A DNA stretch of 26,314 nucleotides from Taishania sp036758285 (GCA_036758285.1 DAIOWV010000043.1:1-26314); one strand, 5' to 3'; numbered from the stretch's first letter, positions 7,645 to 15,825 are shown. Made by a program: numbers and translations. The notes: generated by a model not told the origin, from the sequence alone.

Positions 7645-9422
7645 GCTTTAACGCTCAACTCAAAGCTTCAATTTTGGATGGTGGTCCGAAAATTAAAAAG
7701 CAACTGAATAAAATGTTGAGAGATGGAAAGAACGCTGAATTTAAAGATCAAATTTATTATGCATTGGCATTGATCGAATTGAAGGAAGGCAATGAGGACA
7801 AGGCGATGCAAGAATTGACGAATTCTGCATTCTATTCAACAAATAATGCTCGTCAAAAAGGAATGGCGTATGAGAAAATGGGAGAATTGAGGTATGCTAA
7901 GAGGGACTATATCAAAGCTCAAAAATACTATGATTCTTGTGCATTATCAGTCGATGAAACATTTCCGAATTACAAAGATATTAAACGAAAAGCAGAAAAA
8001 TTATTAGACTTGGTTGTTGCTGTTGAAACGGCTGCGCATGAAGATAGTATACAGCGAATCGCAAAAATGAGCCCCGATGAGCAAGAAGACTTCTTGAAAA
8101 ACGTAATTAAAAAACGTGAAGAACAAGAAAAGGAAAATGCTAAAAGAGAATCTGATAAATTAAGAGAATTAGCGAAAAATAACTCTGCTTTTCAGCAAGA
8201 TATGAGCAAAGGAGGTGGCTATTGGTCTAATAGTACATCAATTGCAGATGGAGTTATTGAATTTCAAAAAGTATGGGGACAACGTCCAAATGAAGACCAT
8301 TGGAGACGAAGTGACAAAAACATTATTGCACAAAAACCTACTGATGAAAACGGCAATCCTATTGAAGGGGAAAACCCTGAAGGAACTGATACAGAAACAG
8401 AAGAAAAACCAAAAGGTCCGACTGTTGAGTCCCTACAAGCTGATTTACCAAAAACAGAAGAGGAATTTGAACGATCGAACGAAAAGCTTGTTGAAGCATT
8501 GTATAATGCTGGGATTATCTACAAAGAAATGTTGAATGAAATTGATTTAGCTAAAAAACAATTTCTAGATGTACTTGATAGAAAATTTGAATCAGATTAT
8601 AACTTAATGTCGGCATACCAACTTTATAAAATATTTGAAGTATCGGATGCATCACAAGCAAATCTTCAAAAAGATTACATTCTAAATTATTATCCAAATT
8701 CAGATTATGCCAATTATTTAAGGGATCCGGATTATTTCATTAAAAAGAAAGAACGTGATGCTTTGGCTGAACAGGAATATGTGCAAGTATTAAACAGATA
8801 TAATAGAAAAATTTATTTCCCTGTAATTTCTAAAGCAGAATCAGTGATAGAAAGCGAACCAGATAATGTTTATAGAGCGAAATACATGTTGTTGTTAGCA
8901 ATGAGTAAAGGACAAACAACAGAAAAGAAGGATGAAATTTTACCAATTTTAGAAAGATTAGTTGCAGAATATCCTGATACAGACGAATCTGCTCGTGCAA
9001 AAGAATTGATAGAAGTATTGAAAAATGGTATTTCCGTTAATGAACCTGTCGTTTTTGGAAATAAAACAATCTATATTTACGAAGAGCAATCACCTCAAAT
9101 CGTACTTGTATTTTTAGGTGAAAAAGATAACATTGATATTTCTAAATCAAAAGTTTCAGATTTTACACGTGAGTTTTTCCCGAAAAGCAAAGTGAAAGTA
9201 TCAACGAATTTATATAATGGGACACAAAATTTAATAATGATTGCTGAGTTTCCAAATGAGAGAGAAGCAAAAGAGTATGTAAGAAAATATAAAGCAACTC
9301 GAAAAAATTTATTAGATTTACAAAACGCAAAAACATTAATTATTACTCCTAAAAATCTCAAATTGTTATTTGAGAAAAGAGAATTGGAGCAATATGATTC
9401 TTTTTATCAAGAATATTACTAA
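7641..9422 (+). CDS. sprE: SprE/PorW T9SS protein, C-terminal part (frame-split)
   Basis: 593 residues with no signal peptide, starting at an ATG that overlaps the TGA of the N-terminal part by 4 nt. It holds TPR-like repeats (KNAEFKDQIYYALALIELKEGNEDKAMQ, KGMAYEKMGELRYAKRDYIKAQKYYDSC). A charged coiled-coil-like stretch follows at about 140-185, then GGGYWSNSTSIADGVIEFQKVWGQRPNEDHWRRSDKN, which resembles the PorW/SprE core, and more TPR helices. The last ~120 residues form a separate alpha/beta-looking unit. Without a signal peptide this part would stay in the cytoplasm if made alone, whereas SprE is periplasmic; that favours one continuous protein and a single-base error or programmed shift at 7641. 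The stop is one base before the bactofilin start codons. Confidence 0.85.
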   Translation: MSFNAQLKASILDGGPKIKKQLNKMLRDGKNAEFKDQIYYALALIELKEGNEDKAMQELTNSAFYSTNNARQKGMAYEKMGELRYAKRDYIKAQKYYDSCALSVDETFPNYKDIKRKAEKLLDLVVAVETAAHEDSIQRIAKMSPDEQEDFLKNVIKKREEQEKENAKRESDKLRELAKNNSAFQQDMSKGGGYWSNSTSIADGVIEFQKVWGQRPNEDHWRRSDKNIIAQKPTDENGNPIEGENPEGTDTETEEKPKGPTVESLQADLPKTEEEFERSNEKLVEALYNAGIIYKEMLNEIDLAKKQFLDVLDRKFESDYNLMSAYQLYKIFEVSDASQANLQKDYILNYYPNSDYANYLRDPDYFIKKKERDALAEQEYVQVLNRYNRKIYFPVISKAESVIESEPDNVYRAKYMLLLAMSKGQTTEKKDEILPILERLVAEYPDTDESARAKELIEVLKNGISVNEPVVFGNKTIYIYEEQSPQIVLVFLGEKDNIDISKSKVSDFTREFFPKSKVKVSTNLYNGTQNLIMIAEFPNEREAKEYVRKYKATRKNLLDLQNAKTLIITPKNLKLLFEKRELEQYDSFYQEYY

Positions 9423-9423
9423 G

Positions 9424-9840
9424 ATGATGAAACGCAAAGAAAAATCAGTATTTGAAAGCCCAGAGCGACTTAATAGACTAGTTGAAGGTTCTAAAGTAAT
9501 AGGTGATTTATTTGCAGATTCTAATCTACGAGTTGATGGGGAAATAAAAGGAAATGTTTCTACAAGTTCCAAAATTGTAGTTGGCGAAAATGGAAAAATT
9601 ACAGGTAATATTACTTGTTTAGATGCTGACGTAGAAGGTGTAGTTAATGGTACTTTAAAAGTAGAAGGCTTGCTGATTTTAAGAAAAAAAGCAGTCATCA
9701 ACGGAGATATTTACACTTTAAGAATTCAAATAGAAGAAGGTGCTACATTCAATGGAAAATGTAAAATGAGCACAAATAATTCAATATCAGATGATTTAAC
9801 GATGGGGGATTTAACGAAAGAACCTTCTGTAGTATATTAA
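9424..9840 (+). CDS. Bactofilin (polymer-forming cytoskeletal protein)
   Basis: From the ATG at 9424 (a second ATG follows at 9427) the protein is 138 residues. The frame is open back to 9370, but that part lies inside sprE and is not family-like. The central bactofilin domain is a right-handed beta-helix built on short repeats: VIGDLFADSNLRVDGEIKGNV, KITGNITCLDADVEGVVNGTLKVEGLLILRKKAVINGDIYTLRIQIEEGATFNGKC. Bactofilins polymerise without nucleotides and act as scaffolds for cell-wall enzymes or surface machinery. Starting one base after the sprE stop, it is almost certainly cotranscribed with it. A structural link to the T9SS/gliding apparatus is an inference from position only. Confidence 0.9.
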   Translation: MMKRKEKSVFESPERLNRLVEGSKVIGDLFADSNLRVDGEIKGNVSTSSKIVVGENGKITGNITCLDADVEGVVNGTLKVEGLLILRKKAVINGDIYTLRIQIEEGATFNGKCKMSTNNSISDDLTMGDLTKEPSVVY

Positions 9841-9860
9841 ATCCAATCAGTTTCAAGGTC

Positions 9861-10715
9861 ATGATTCGGTTTTTCAAAGAGTTTTGGTTAGCTATAAAAT
9901 CATATTGGCTTGCGTTACGTTTTATAAAAGACAATAAACTTTATTGGTATTTCCTGATTCCAGCAATATTAATGTTGATTATTTTTCAACTAGGAACACG
10001 AATCATAAATAGAAATATCGATGCTGATTTATCCAACATGAATGGAATTGTTTGGTATTTCATAATGGCAACAATTGATATCTCTGTTGCAATTTTATTA
10101 ATGAAATTCACAAAATATATCGTGGTAATTGTTTTATCACCTTTATTATCACACTTGAGTCAACGGTGTGAAAAAATCATGACGGGAAATACCTACAAAA
10201 TCGAATTTAAGCAAATAATCAAAGATGTACGTAGAGGAGTTCAATTAGCCTTAAGAAATATAATCTGGGAATATTTTTTCTTTTTTGTCATTCTGATAAT
10301 CGCATACATCGGCTGGAACGAACCTAAACAATCGCCACTTTTTTATATTACTTTCCTGATAGGATTTTACTATTATGGATTTAGTTTTATTGATTATGAC
10401 AATGAACGAAGAAAATTAGATGAATTGCAAAGTATTTCATTTGTTAGATCACACAGAGGATTAGCAATGGGAATAGGAATGATTTATTCTTTATTGATTT
10501 TAGTTCCAGTAAATTTAACTACCTTATTTTCCGTTTCAGATTACCAAAATTTAATATTCAAAGACTATCTCAAAATTTTATTACACCTTTTACTTTGGAT
10601 TTGTGCTTCAATAGCTCCTATACTAGCAATTGTAAGTGCTTCAATCGCCATGGATGAATTGAAAAGGGAAACACCAGAAGATTTTTCTGAAGAAAATTTG
10701 GAAGAATCAATTTAA
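9861..10715 (+). CDS. EI24/CysZ-like integral membrane protein
   Basis: 284 residues with four or more hydrophobic helices: about 28-48 (YWYFLIPAILMLIIFQLG), 65-85, 90-105, 135-155 (YFFFFVILIIAYIG), 160-180, 210-225 and 235-260. The pattern, the N-terminus (FWLAIKSYWLALRFIKDNKLYW) and the region SPLLSHLSQRCEKIMTGN followed by RGVQLALRNIIWE match the EI24 domain family. That family includes CysZ, a sulfate transporter; substrate specificity cannot be read from this sequence. An AAGG Shine-Dalgarno-like stretch sits just before the ATG, 20 nt after the bactofilin stop. The tail is acidic. Confidence 0.75.
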   Translation: MIRFFKEFWLAIKSYWLALRFIKDNKLYWYFLIPAILMLIIFQLGTRIINRNIDADLSNMNGIVWYFIMATIDISVAILLMKFTKYIVVIVLSPLLSHLSQRCEKIMTGNTYKIEFKQIIKDVRRGVQLALRNIIWEYFFFFVILIIAYIGWNEPKQSPLFYITFLIGFYYYGFSFIDYDNERRKLDELQSISFVRSHRGLAMGIGMIYSLLILVPVNLTTLFSVSDYQNLIFKDYLKILLHLLLWICASIAPILAIVSASIAMDELKRETPEDFSEENLEESI

Positions 10716-10718
10716 TGA

Positions 10719-10748
10719 TTGATATTCAACAAAAAATTATTTATTTTG
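10719..10748 (+). promoter_or_regulatory. Possible promoter of the TPR-PD40 gene
   Basis: TTG at 10719-10721, 20 bases, then TATTTTG at 10742-10748. The -7 element is one base shorter than TAnnTTTG, but the spacing equals that of the promoter at 5853-5883. It ends 21 nt before the ATG at 10770. Confidence 0.35.
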
Positions 10749-10769
10749 TAAGCTCAAATATTACCTAAC

Positions 10770-12161
10770 ATGATGAAATACTATATTTTATTTTTCGTTT
10801 TTACTACTCTTGGATTAAATTCATTTTCAATGAGTAAAAATGAATTACTACCACCAGATTCAACAGCTTCTATAGCTGAAAGAGCAGCAGCAACATATTT
10901 AATAGAAGAAGGTAAAAATTTATTTAGTGAAGGCAGAGTAAAAGATGCGATGAATAAATTTCGTGATGCCTCTAAAAAAGATGTGACTTCTTGGAAGGCT
11001 GCATTTTGGATAGGTAGATGTCACTACGAACAGTATAATTATGGTTATGCACTTCGCTATTCAAAAGATGCAATTTTACTTAACAACAACACGATTGATA
11101 AAGAAGTTTACGAAATACTTGGGGATTGTTATCATCGTTTAGCAATTGTTGATTCTGCTATCATGTATTATGAGTTGGGTTTACAAAACTTATCTAAAAT
11201 GAGAGCTTCGGAATTGCAAATTCCTTTAAAATTGGAACAAGCAAAGTATGCTAAACAAATGTTAGATCAAAAAATAGCAAACAAAAGAATTCATCTTGAA
11301 GGTGATGTAAACTCTGGATATAATGATTATTCACCTGTAATTTTTGAAGACGGTAAATCTATGTATTTCACCTCTAGAAGAAGTAATACAGTTGGTGGAA
11401 AACAAAATCCTTCAGATCAACAATTTTTTGAAGATGTATATAGTGCAAAATGGAATCGTGAATTAAATCAATGGGATAGTATCACAAATCGATTAGGAAA
11501 ATTGAATGCAGAAGGATTTGAGTCAATTTCTCATGTATCTGAGGATGGTCAAGTAGCTTATTTGACAGTTAATTATTCGTTCGAAACAAAATCAAAGTTG
11601 AAAACGAGAAGTTCTGACATTGCTGAGGTTAAATGGACAAAACAAAATCAATGGTCTGCTCCTAAATTGTTAGATAGTAAAACGATTAATTCTTCATTTT
11701 ATGATGGAAATGCTACGGTTACAGCTGATGGACAGACAATGTATTTTATTTCTGAAAGAAACGGGCAAAATAAAATGAGTGATATTTATGTTTCTTATAA
11801 AACGGGTAATACTTGGGGTAAACCAGTTGCTTTACCAGATGCAATAAACTCGAAAGGAAGAGAAACAACTCCATTTATAACTCCTGATGGTCGTTACTTA
11901 TTCTTTAGTTCAAATGGACATTCGAACAGTATGGGTGGATATGATATATTTGTTGTTGAAAGATCAGGTAGTTCTTGGGGAGAAGTTAAAAATCTTGGTT
12001 CATCTGTGAATTCTGTAAATGATGATTTTGGATTTAAGATTTACAATTCCATTGGAAAAGCTTATGTTAACGGCTTAGAAGTTGTTGGTGATAAAGCAAG
12101 CCTAGATATTTACGAATTCAACACAACACTAGATGAGTTGCTAAATGCGCTTTCTAAATAA
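10770..12161 (+). CDS. Exported TPR and PD40 (WD40-like) beta-propeller protein
   Basis: 463 residues with a Sec-type signal peptide at 1-20 (YYILFFVFTTLGLNSFSM). TPR-type helices at about 33-175 include LIEEGKNLFSEGRVKDAMNKFRDASKKD and WIGRCHYEQYNYGYALRYSKDAIL. Four PD40 blades follow: YSPVIFEDGKSMYFTSRR, ISHVSEDGQVAYLTVN, NATVTADGQTMYFISERNG and TTPFITPDGRYLFFSSNG with GGYDIFVVER. This order matches the front half of PorE-type T9SS outer-membrane-associated proteins, but the peptidoglycan-binding OmpA domain expected at the C-terminus is absent. A periplasmic scaffold role is inferred. The final stop is 3 bases before the GTG of truA. Confidence 0.8.
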   Translation: MMKYYILFFVFTTLGLNSFSMSKNELLPPDSTASIAERAAATYLIEEGKNLFSEGRVKDAMNKFRDASKKDVTSWKAAFWIGRCHYEQYNYGYALRYSKDAILLNNNTIDKEVYEILGDCYHRLAIVDSAIMYYELGLQNLSKMRASELQIPLKLEQAKYAKQMLDQKIANKRIHLEGDVNSGYNDYSPVIFEDGKSMYFTSRRSNTVGGKQNPSDQQFFEDVYSAKWNRELNQWDSITNRLGKLNAEGFESISHVSEDGQVAYLTVNYSFETKSKLKTRSSDIAEVKWTKQNQWSAPKLLDSKTINSSFYDGNATVTADGQTMYFISERNGQNKMSDIYVSYKTGNTWGKPVALPDAINSKGRETTPFITPDGRYLFFSSNGHSNSMGGYDIFVVERSGSSWGEVKNLGSSVNSVNDDFGFKIYNSIGKAYVNGLEVVGDKASLDIYEFNTTLDELLNALSK

Positions 12162-12164
12162 TCG

Positions 12165-12896
12165 GTGAAGAGGTACTTTTTTGAAATTGCATATAATGGG
12201 AATGAGTTTTTTGGTTGGCAAATACAACCAAACGCAAGTTCTGTGCAACAAACGATAGAGGATGCGTTAACAAAATTAAATGCTTTAAAGCCAGTTTCAA
12301 TAGTAGGGTGTGGAAGAACAGATACAGGTGTTCATGCAAGTAGCTACATCTTTCATGTTGATTTAATTGAAAGTTCTTCATTAGATCAGTTAAAGTATAA
12401 ATTAAATAAAATATTACCCAATTCGATTGCAATAAAGTCTATATGGGAGGTATCACAAGATATGCACGCCCGTTTTAGTGCAATCAAAAGAACATATAGA
12501 TATTTTATTCATCAGGAGAAAGACCCTTTTAGAGATTTATTTTCAACTTATTATCCGCTGACAGTTGATATTGACAAGATGAACCGTGCAGCTAATCATT
12601 TGATTGGAATTCATGATTTTACAACTTTTTCCAAAACAAATACAGATGTAAAAACGCATATATGTGAAGTTTTTACAGCTAAATGGCACAAAACTGTTGA
12701 TGGATTATTTTTTGAATACACAGCCAATCGTTTTTTGAGAAATATGGTTCGTGCAACTGTTGGTACTTTAATAGATGTTGGTAAGGGAAAAATTTCAGAA
12801 GAAGATTTTTTAACTATTTTCCATTCTTTAGATCGGAGTAAATGTGGAAGTTCTGCACCTCCACAAGGACTTTTTCTCTATAAAATTGATTATTAA
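12165..12896 (+). CDS. truA: tRNA pseudouridine(38-40) synthase
   Basis: This 243-residue cytosolic enzyme isomerises uridines 38-40 in the tRNA anticodon arm. It begins MKRYFFEIAYNGNEFFGWQ, the standard TruA N-terminus. The catalytic Asp53 is in the motif GRTDTGVHA. The C-terminal FLRNMVRATVGTLIDVGKG is also diagnostic. The initiation codon is GTG, at the only position consistent with the conserved N-terminus. It lies 3 nt after the PD40 gene stop, so reinitiation from that gene is likely. Length is normal. It converges on the anti-sigma gene with only 3 bases between stops and no obvious terminator. Confidence 0.95.
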   Translation: MKRYFFEIAYNGNEFFGWQIQPNASSVQQTIEDALTKLNALKPVSIVGCGRTDTGVHASSYIFHVDLIESSSLDQLKYKLNKILPNSIAIKSIWEVSQDMHARFSAIKRTYRYFIHQEKDPFRDLFSTYYPLTVDIDKMNRAANHLIGIHDFTTFSKTNTDVKTHICEVFTAKWHKTVDGLFFEYTANRFLRNMVRATVGTLIDVGKGKISEEDFLTIFHSLDRSKCGSSAPPQGLFLYKIDY

Positions 12897-12899
12897 AAT

Positions 12900-13811
12900 C
12901 TATTGATTAAAAACTGTTAATGGACTGTATTTGTTAATTGGATTTCCATTCAAATCCTTGACAGTTAAAATATAAACATATTTCCCAGGTTCCACTTTAT
13001 TTCCATACAAATCTTCTCCTCTCCACTCAAAATCAGGATCAGTGCTTCTAAAGACAACATTATTTTTATCATCTAAAATTGTCAATTGAAAATCTTGATA
13101 TTCACCGCTATAATCAATTGAAAAATATCCATTTGCATTTAACACATAAACGTTGGGTAGGGTTGTAATTTCAAATGTTGATTTTTTCTCTTCTTTTATT
13201 GGCGATGCAACATAGGTTGTTTCTTCTACTTTCTGTTTTTCTTGTTTTACAGGAATTGGTGTAGGATTTTCACCTATTAAGTTTGGTGTAGGTTGATTTG
13301 TAAATGGTTGAGAAAGAAAGTTGTCATTTTGGTTTGAAGAATTGTTACTATTTTTCTTTTCACCATTTGGCAATGACAATGATGTTGTTTCTTTTTTTAA
13401 TGTTTGCTGTATTTCTGGATTAGAATTGATTGTTTGTTTATTGTTATTTTGAGTGTTGATTGTTTCTTTTGTTGATATAACATCATTTTTTTCAGAAACA
13501 ATTTTACTATCAACATTTTCTTCTTCTTTCAAAATGTCATTTTCAACAATTAATTCAGCTTTTGTATTAGTAGAATTTGATTCAGAAATAGATTCGTTTT
13601 GTAGAATAAAATAACTTGTCAACCCAATAATACTTGCAGTCCCAACTCCAATTAAAGATTTTGCTAAAACGGACATACCAACCGAAGTTGAAGTTACGGC
13701 AGTTGACCCAATTTTGGAGGCAATTGAGCTCCATAATTCAGGATTCACAGGAGCTTCATGTGCACCTAGTTTTTCTGCGAACAGTTCCTTTATTTTATCT
13801 TGATTCTCCAA
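12900..13811 (-). CDS. Membrane anti-sigma-like protein with T9SS type B-like C-terminal domain
   Basis: 303 residues. A short cytoplasmic N-terminus (KIKELFAEKLGAHEAPVNPELWSSIASKIG) has the look of Bacteroidota anti-sigma proteins. One transmembrane helix follows at about 49-70, then a low-complexity Ser/Asn/Glu/Lys linker to about 215. The C-terminal domain (LPNVYVLNANGYFSI, LTILDDKNNVVFRSTDPDFEWRGEDLYGNKVEPGKYVYILTVKDLNG) resembles the gliding-associated C-terminal (CHU_C, T9SS type B) domain. The start is TTG at 13811: an in-frame TGA lies two codons upstream and the next Met is in the membrane helix. It overlaps the sigma gene by 17 nt, so it is translationally coupled. It probably holds the sigma factor at the inner membrane, with the linker and C-terminal domain in the periplasm. 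Confidence 0.75.
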   Translation of the reverse strand: MENQDKIKELFAEKLGAHEAPVNPELWSSIASKIGSTAVTSTSVGMSVLAKSLIGVGTASIIGLTSYFILQNESISESNSTNTKAELIVENDILKEEENVDSKIVSEKNDVISTKETINTQNNNKQTINSNPEIQQTLKKETTSLSLPNGEKKNSNNSSNQNDNFLSQPFTNQPTPNLIGENPTPIPVKQEKQKVEETTYVASPIKEEKKSTFEITTLPNVYVLNANGYFSIDYSGEYQDFQLTILDDKNNVVFRSTDPDFEWRGEDLYGNKVEPGKYVYILTVKDLNGNPINKYSPLTVFNQ

Positions 13812-14337
13812 CTTTCAATTTTTCTAATTTTTCTCTTAAATAAGCCCTACCTCTAGAATATTGTGATTTCGAAGTATTTTCAGAAATACCTAATAAATCA
13901 GCTATCTCTTTATGTGAATAACCTTCAATAGCAAACATGTTAAAAACGATTTTATAACCTTCAGGCATTTGATTTATCAAATTCATCAAATCTTCAACCA
14001 TTAGTCCATCGTGTGAAAAATCATTGCTTTCAATTTTGTATCCCACTTCTTCCACATCTTCTGTATATCCAAACTTGGAGTCTTTGCGAAGTTGATCAAG
14101 TGCTGTATTAACAATTATTCTTCGAATCCATCCTTCGAGAGATCCAGAATTTTCGTAAATGTTTAATTTCTGAAAGACTTTAATAAATCCATCTTGTAAA
14201 ACATCTTGAGCTCCTTGTTCATTTTTAATATACCTCAAGCAAACAGACATCATTTTTGGCGCAAACTTTTCAAACAGCATACGTTGAGCAACAGAATCCC
14301 CTTTTAAACAATTTTTTATTATTGACTGTTCATCCAT
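13795..14337 (-). CDS. ECF-type RNA polymerase sigma factor
   Basis: 180 residues with sigma region 2 (FEKFAPKMMSVCLRYIKNEQGAQDVLQDGFIKVFQKL, then GWIRRIIVNTALDQLRK) and region 4 (MPEGYKIVFNMFAIEGYSHKEIADLLGISENTSKSQYSRGRAYLREKL, a helix-turn-helix). The arrangement and length are those of extracytoplasmic-function sigma factors common in Bacteroidota. The overlapping downstream gene is its likely membrane anti-sigma partner. Targets are not visible. The 186 nt between its start and the divergent SDR gene contain no clear TAnnTTTG on the minus strand, as would fit self-activation or a non-housekeeping promoter. Confidence 0.93.
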   Translation of the reverse strand: MDEQSIIKNCLKGDSVAQRMLFEKFAPKMMSVCLRYIKNEQGAQDVLQDGFIKVFQKLNIYENSGSLEGWIRRIIVNTALDQLRKDSKFGYTEDVEEVGYKIESNDFSHDGLMVEDLMNLINQMPEGYKIVFNMFAIEGYSHKEIADLLGISENTSKSQYSRGRAYLREKLEKLKVGESR

Positions 14338-14492
14338 TATTACAACTTATTCTTTAGACTATTTTTTATTATAAATAGTTGCATTGAGATTTTTCTTTTT
14401 TTAGAATTTTCTAAATTAATAAAATGACAACTCTAAATTCTTTTATTTGAGATTAAAAATAGAATTAATAAATCAATAAATCTAAATGTAGT

Positions 14493-14519
14493 TTGTTTCA
14501 ATAAATGCTACTATTTTTG
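14493..14519 (+). promoter_or_regulatory. Promoter giving a likely leaderless transcript of the SDR gene
   Basis: TTG at 14493-14495, 16 bases, then TATTTTTG at 14512-14519, a perfect TAnnTTTG. Only TGTT separates it from the ATG at 14524. The Rossmann motif begins immediately after Met1, so no later start is credible. Confidence 0.5.
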
Positions 14520-14523
14520 TGTT

Positions 14524-15552
14524 ATGATATTGGTAACTGGAGGTACGGGTCTTTTAGGTAGTCATTTACTTTATGAATTGACAAATCTGGGTTATTCGGT
14601 CCGTGCGTTATATAGAGACGAAAAGAAAAAAAATGCTGTTCAATTCATTTTTGATTATTATTCTTCTCTAGGAAATCAAAACAATTATTCTTCAATAGAA
14701 TGGGTTAAGGGCGATGTTCTAGATTTAATTAGCCTAGAAGATGCTTTACAGAATGTGACTCATGTTTATCATTGTGCAGCACTTGTATCATTTCGTAAAA
14801 ATGACTTTGATGAAATGATTGCTGTAAATAAGCAAGGTACTGCTAATATTGTAAATTTAAGTTTAAAATTTGGCATTAAAAAATTAGCTCATATAAGTTC
14901 TACTGCAGCCATCGGAGGGGTAGAAGGAAGCGTTGTTAGTGAAGTAACCAAATGGGACTCTACCGAACATAGTGGATATGCATTGAGTAAACGAAATGCT
15001 GAGAGAGAAGTTTGGAGAGGACAAGAAGAAGGTTTAGAAACAGTAATTATTAACCCAGCAATAATTTTTGGTGCTGGCGACTTAAATGAAAGTTCATTAT
15101 CAATTTTTAAAACCGTACAAAAAGGATTGAAGTTTTATTCTCCAGGTTCAAATGCTTTTGTAGATGCAAGAAATGTTGTTTCTTGTTTAATCCAATTAAT
15201 GGAAAGTGAAATTTCTGGTGAAAGGTATTTATGTGTATCAGAAAATATAAGTTTTAAAGAAATGTTATTTACTATTTCAACAGAAATGAAAAGTAACCAA
15301 CCAAAATTTTGTCCACCAAAATGGTTGGCTTTTTTCTTCGCCAAGATAAATGAAAAAACAGCTAGACTTTTTCGAAATAAACCAACGGTTACAATTGAAA
15401 GTGCAAGATCTGCATATTCAAAAATGCACTATTCCAACGATAAGATTAACAAAGCATTAAATCCAACTTTTTTCACTCTGAAAGAGTCAGTTAAAAATGT
15501 GATTGACTTTCAAAAATGGATGAAAGCAAACAATCGTTCATATTTAGATTAA
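14524..15552 (+). CDS. NAD(P)-dependent epimerase/reductase of the extended SDR family
   Basis: 342 residues. The nucleotide-binding motif TGGTGLLG is at residues 5-12, HVYHCAALVSF near 78-89, and the catalytic pair Tyr152/Lys156 in YALSK follows HISSTAAIGG. The pattern is closest to dihydroflavonol-4-reductase-like and 3-beta-hydroxysteroid dehydrogenase-like extended SDRs, which act on sugar, steroid or small carbonyl substrates in the cytosol; the substrate here is unknown. It has no close same-strand partner and is divergent from the sigma factor. The leader may be absent (see 14493-14519). Confidence 0.9.
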   Translation: MILVTGGTGLLGSHLLYELTNLGYSVRALYRDEKKKNAVQFIFDYYSSLGNQNNYSSIEWVKGDVLDLISLEDALQNVTHVYHCAALVSFRKNDFDEMIAVNKQGTANIVNLSLKFGIKKLAHISSTAAIGGVEGSVVSEVTKWDSTEHSGYALSKRNAEREVWRGQEEGLETVIINPAIIFGAGDLNESSLSIFKTVQKGLKFYSPGSNAFVDARNVVSCLIQLMESEISGERYLCVSENISFKEMLFTISTEMKSNQPKFCPPKWLAFFFAKINEKTARLFRNKPTVTIESARSAYSKMHYSNDKINKALNPTFFTLKESVKNVIDFQKWMKANNRSYLD

Positions 15553-15559
15553 TATTTTC

Positions 15560-15576
15560 GTTGAAAAACATTCAAC
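15560..15576. repeat. Inverted repeat upstream of the lamin-tail gene
   Basis: GTTGAA - AAACA - TTCAAC is a perfect 6-base inverted repeat just past the SDR stop and about 43 bases before the TAGCTTTG element at 15619. It has no T tract on either side, so it is more likely an operator or a weak hairpin than a terminator. Confidence 0.3.
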
Positions 15577-15618
15577 TACTGTTAACAATTTATTAATGTA
15601 GCAAACAAAAAAATGCCG

Positions 15619-15626
15619 TAGCTTTG
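15619..15626 (+). promoter_or_regulatory. Bacteroidota -7 element (TAGCTTTG) with a long leader
   Basis: Exact match to TAnnTTTG; no convincing TTG lies about 20 bases upstream. If used, the transcript would carry a leader of about 190 nt before 15826. The leader includes the short hairpin-forming stretch GCTAATTTAGTAGC. No known riboswitch class is recognisable. Confidence 0.4.
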
Positions 15627-15812
15627 CCAAGAAAATTCTATTTAATTATCTTTTACTAGTGATTAATTGGAAAATAATAAAGCATAAAAATGGATGTAAT
15701 ACGACTCTTAATGAGTTTAAAAATAAGTTCAAAACGTGTTTGCACTGCTAATTTAGTAGCAACCTCTCTATGCTTCCCATCATTGTATATTTCTTATCTA
15801 TTGTATATAAAT

Positions 15813-15821
15813 TAAATTTTG
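15813..15821 (+). promoter_or_regulatory. Near-consensus -7 element 4 nt before the lamin-tail gene
   Basis: TAAATTTTG differs from TAnnTTTG by one extra base in the spacer. It is followed by CACC and the ATG at 15826, the same 4-nt distance seen for cmk and the SDR gene. It could be a second, leaderless start for this gene. The -33 region is unclear. Confidence 0.35.
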
Positions 15822-15825
15822 CACC

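Noticed and set aside
8215..8535. Plus-strand 106-codon open frame in sprE
   Set aside because: Alternative frame of the real gene, with low-complexity Lys/Leu content.
9095..9361. Minus-strand open frame opposite sprE
   Set aside because: Antisense shadow; hydrophobic composition only reflects the complementary codons.
9370..9423. Longer start for the bactofilin
   Set aside because: It lies within the sprE reading frame and has no family similarity; ATG at 9424 is immediately after the sprE stop.
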